Shown in pieces: positions 15,154 through 15,216 of a stretch of DNA of 15,216 nucleotides (within the stretch, counting starts at the first letter, position 1; every line of letters begins with the position of its first letter). Position numbers and translations under genes: made by a program. The stretch is taken from positions 1 to 15,216 of the forward strand of contig DASPLH010000266.1 of assembly GCA_035627675.1 (NCBI GenBank). The letters are read 5' to 3'. This DNA comes from DASPLH01 sp035627675. Its GTDB lineage: Bacteria > Acidobacteriota > Terriglobia > Terriglobales > Acidobacteriaceae. Below the pieces are notes generated by a model. It saw only the letters and a program-made list of their open reading frames with translations, had not been told where the DNA came from and did no database searches.

Positions 15154-15183
15154 TTGTCATCCTGAGCCGAAGGCGAAGGATCT
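15154..15183. repeat. TCATCCTGAG...GAAGGATCT intergenic element, acidobacterial type
   Basis: The core 15159-15181 reads ATCCT-GA-GCC-GAA-GGC-GA-AGGAT: two paired segments (5 bp and 3 bp) separated by a symmetric tandem GA/GA mismatch, with a GAA loop. The variant TCATCCTGAGCGAAGCGAAGGATCT is, from memory, a common interspersed element in acidobacterial genomes. It may serve as an RNA hairpin after the operon, but no T-run follows, so it is not an obvious intrinsic terminator. Confidence 0.65.
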
Positions 15184-15216
15184 ATGCATTTCCGCTGTTG
15201 ACCTACCACGTCATCT

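Noticed and set aside
14565..15209. 214-codon minus-strand frame at the right edge
   Set aside because: Its start lies in the hairpin element and its first part (DHQQLTDHQRLTTDD) is a translation of the heptamer array; the rest is antisense to lpdA.

Overview
This is a GC-rich chromosomal segment of ordinary bacterial genes. I infer an acidobacterium (Terriglobia type). The main clue is the 3' edge, which carries an intergenic element reading TCATCCTGAG...GAAGGATCT, a motif I associate with acidobacterial genomes. Heptameric intergenic repeats and the mix of genes are compatible with that. The lineage is inference, since the window has no rRNA or other phylogenetic marker. I see no tRNA, rRNA, CRISPR array, insertion sequence or phage gene.

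Layout. (1) Positions 1-4243 (+): an AddB/RecB-like PD-(D/E)XK nuclease with an iron-sulfur-type cysteine tail, truncated by the window start. It overlaps an AddA-like UvrD-family helicase-nuclease by 8 nt, and together they look like a double-strand-break end-resection enzyme. (2) Positions 4366-6800 (+): two inner-membrane transporters, an MFS permease and an ArsB/NhaD/SLC13-type ion transporter, coupled through an ATGA overlap. (3) Positions 6793-7629 (-): a sigma-28 (FliA/WhiG-type) sigma factor whose 3' end overlaps the transporter by 8 nt. A perfect sigma-28 -10 box lies just upstream of its own start. (4) Positions 7808-8482 (-): an unrecognised single-pass membrane-anchored protein with its own intrinsic terminator. 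Its putative promoter is covered by a perfect 11-bp-arm palindrome. (5) Positions 8957-15080 (+): the complete pyruvate dehydrogenase complex in the order aceE (homodimeric E1), aceF (E2 with two lipoyl domains), lpdA (E3).

The pyruvate dehydrogenase genes act together: E1 decarboxylates pyruvate and loads the lipoyl arms of E2, E2 makes acetyl-CoA, and E3 reoxidises the dihydrolipoyl groups. The junctions in this operon are structured. Two GC-rich hairpins separate aceE from aceF, an inverted array of 7-mers separates aceF from lpdA, and a second 7-mer array plus the acidobacterial-type hairpin follow lpdA.

I did not find a convincing new multi-gene system. The observations most worth checking are non-coding: the putative sigma-28 autoregulatory promoter, the operator-like palindrome, and the heptamer arrays flanking lpdA.
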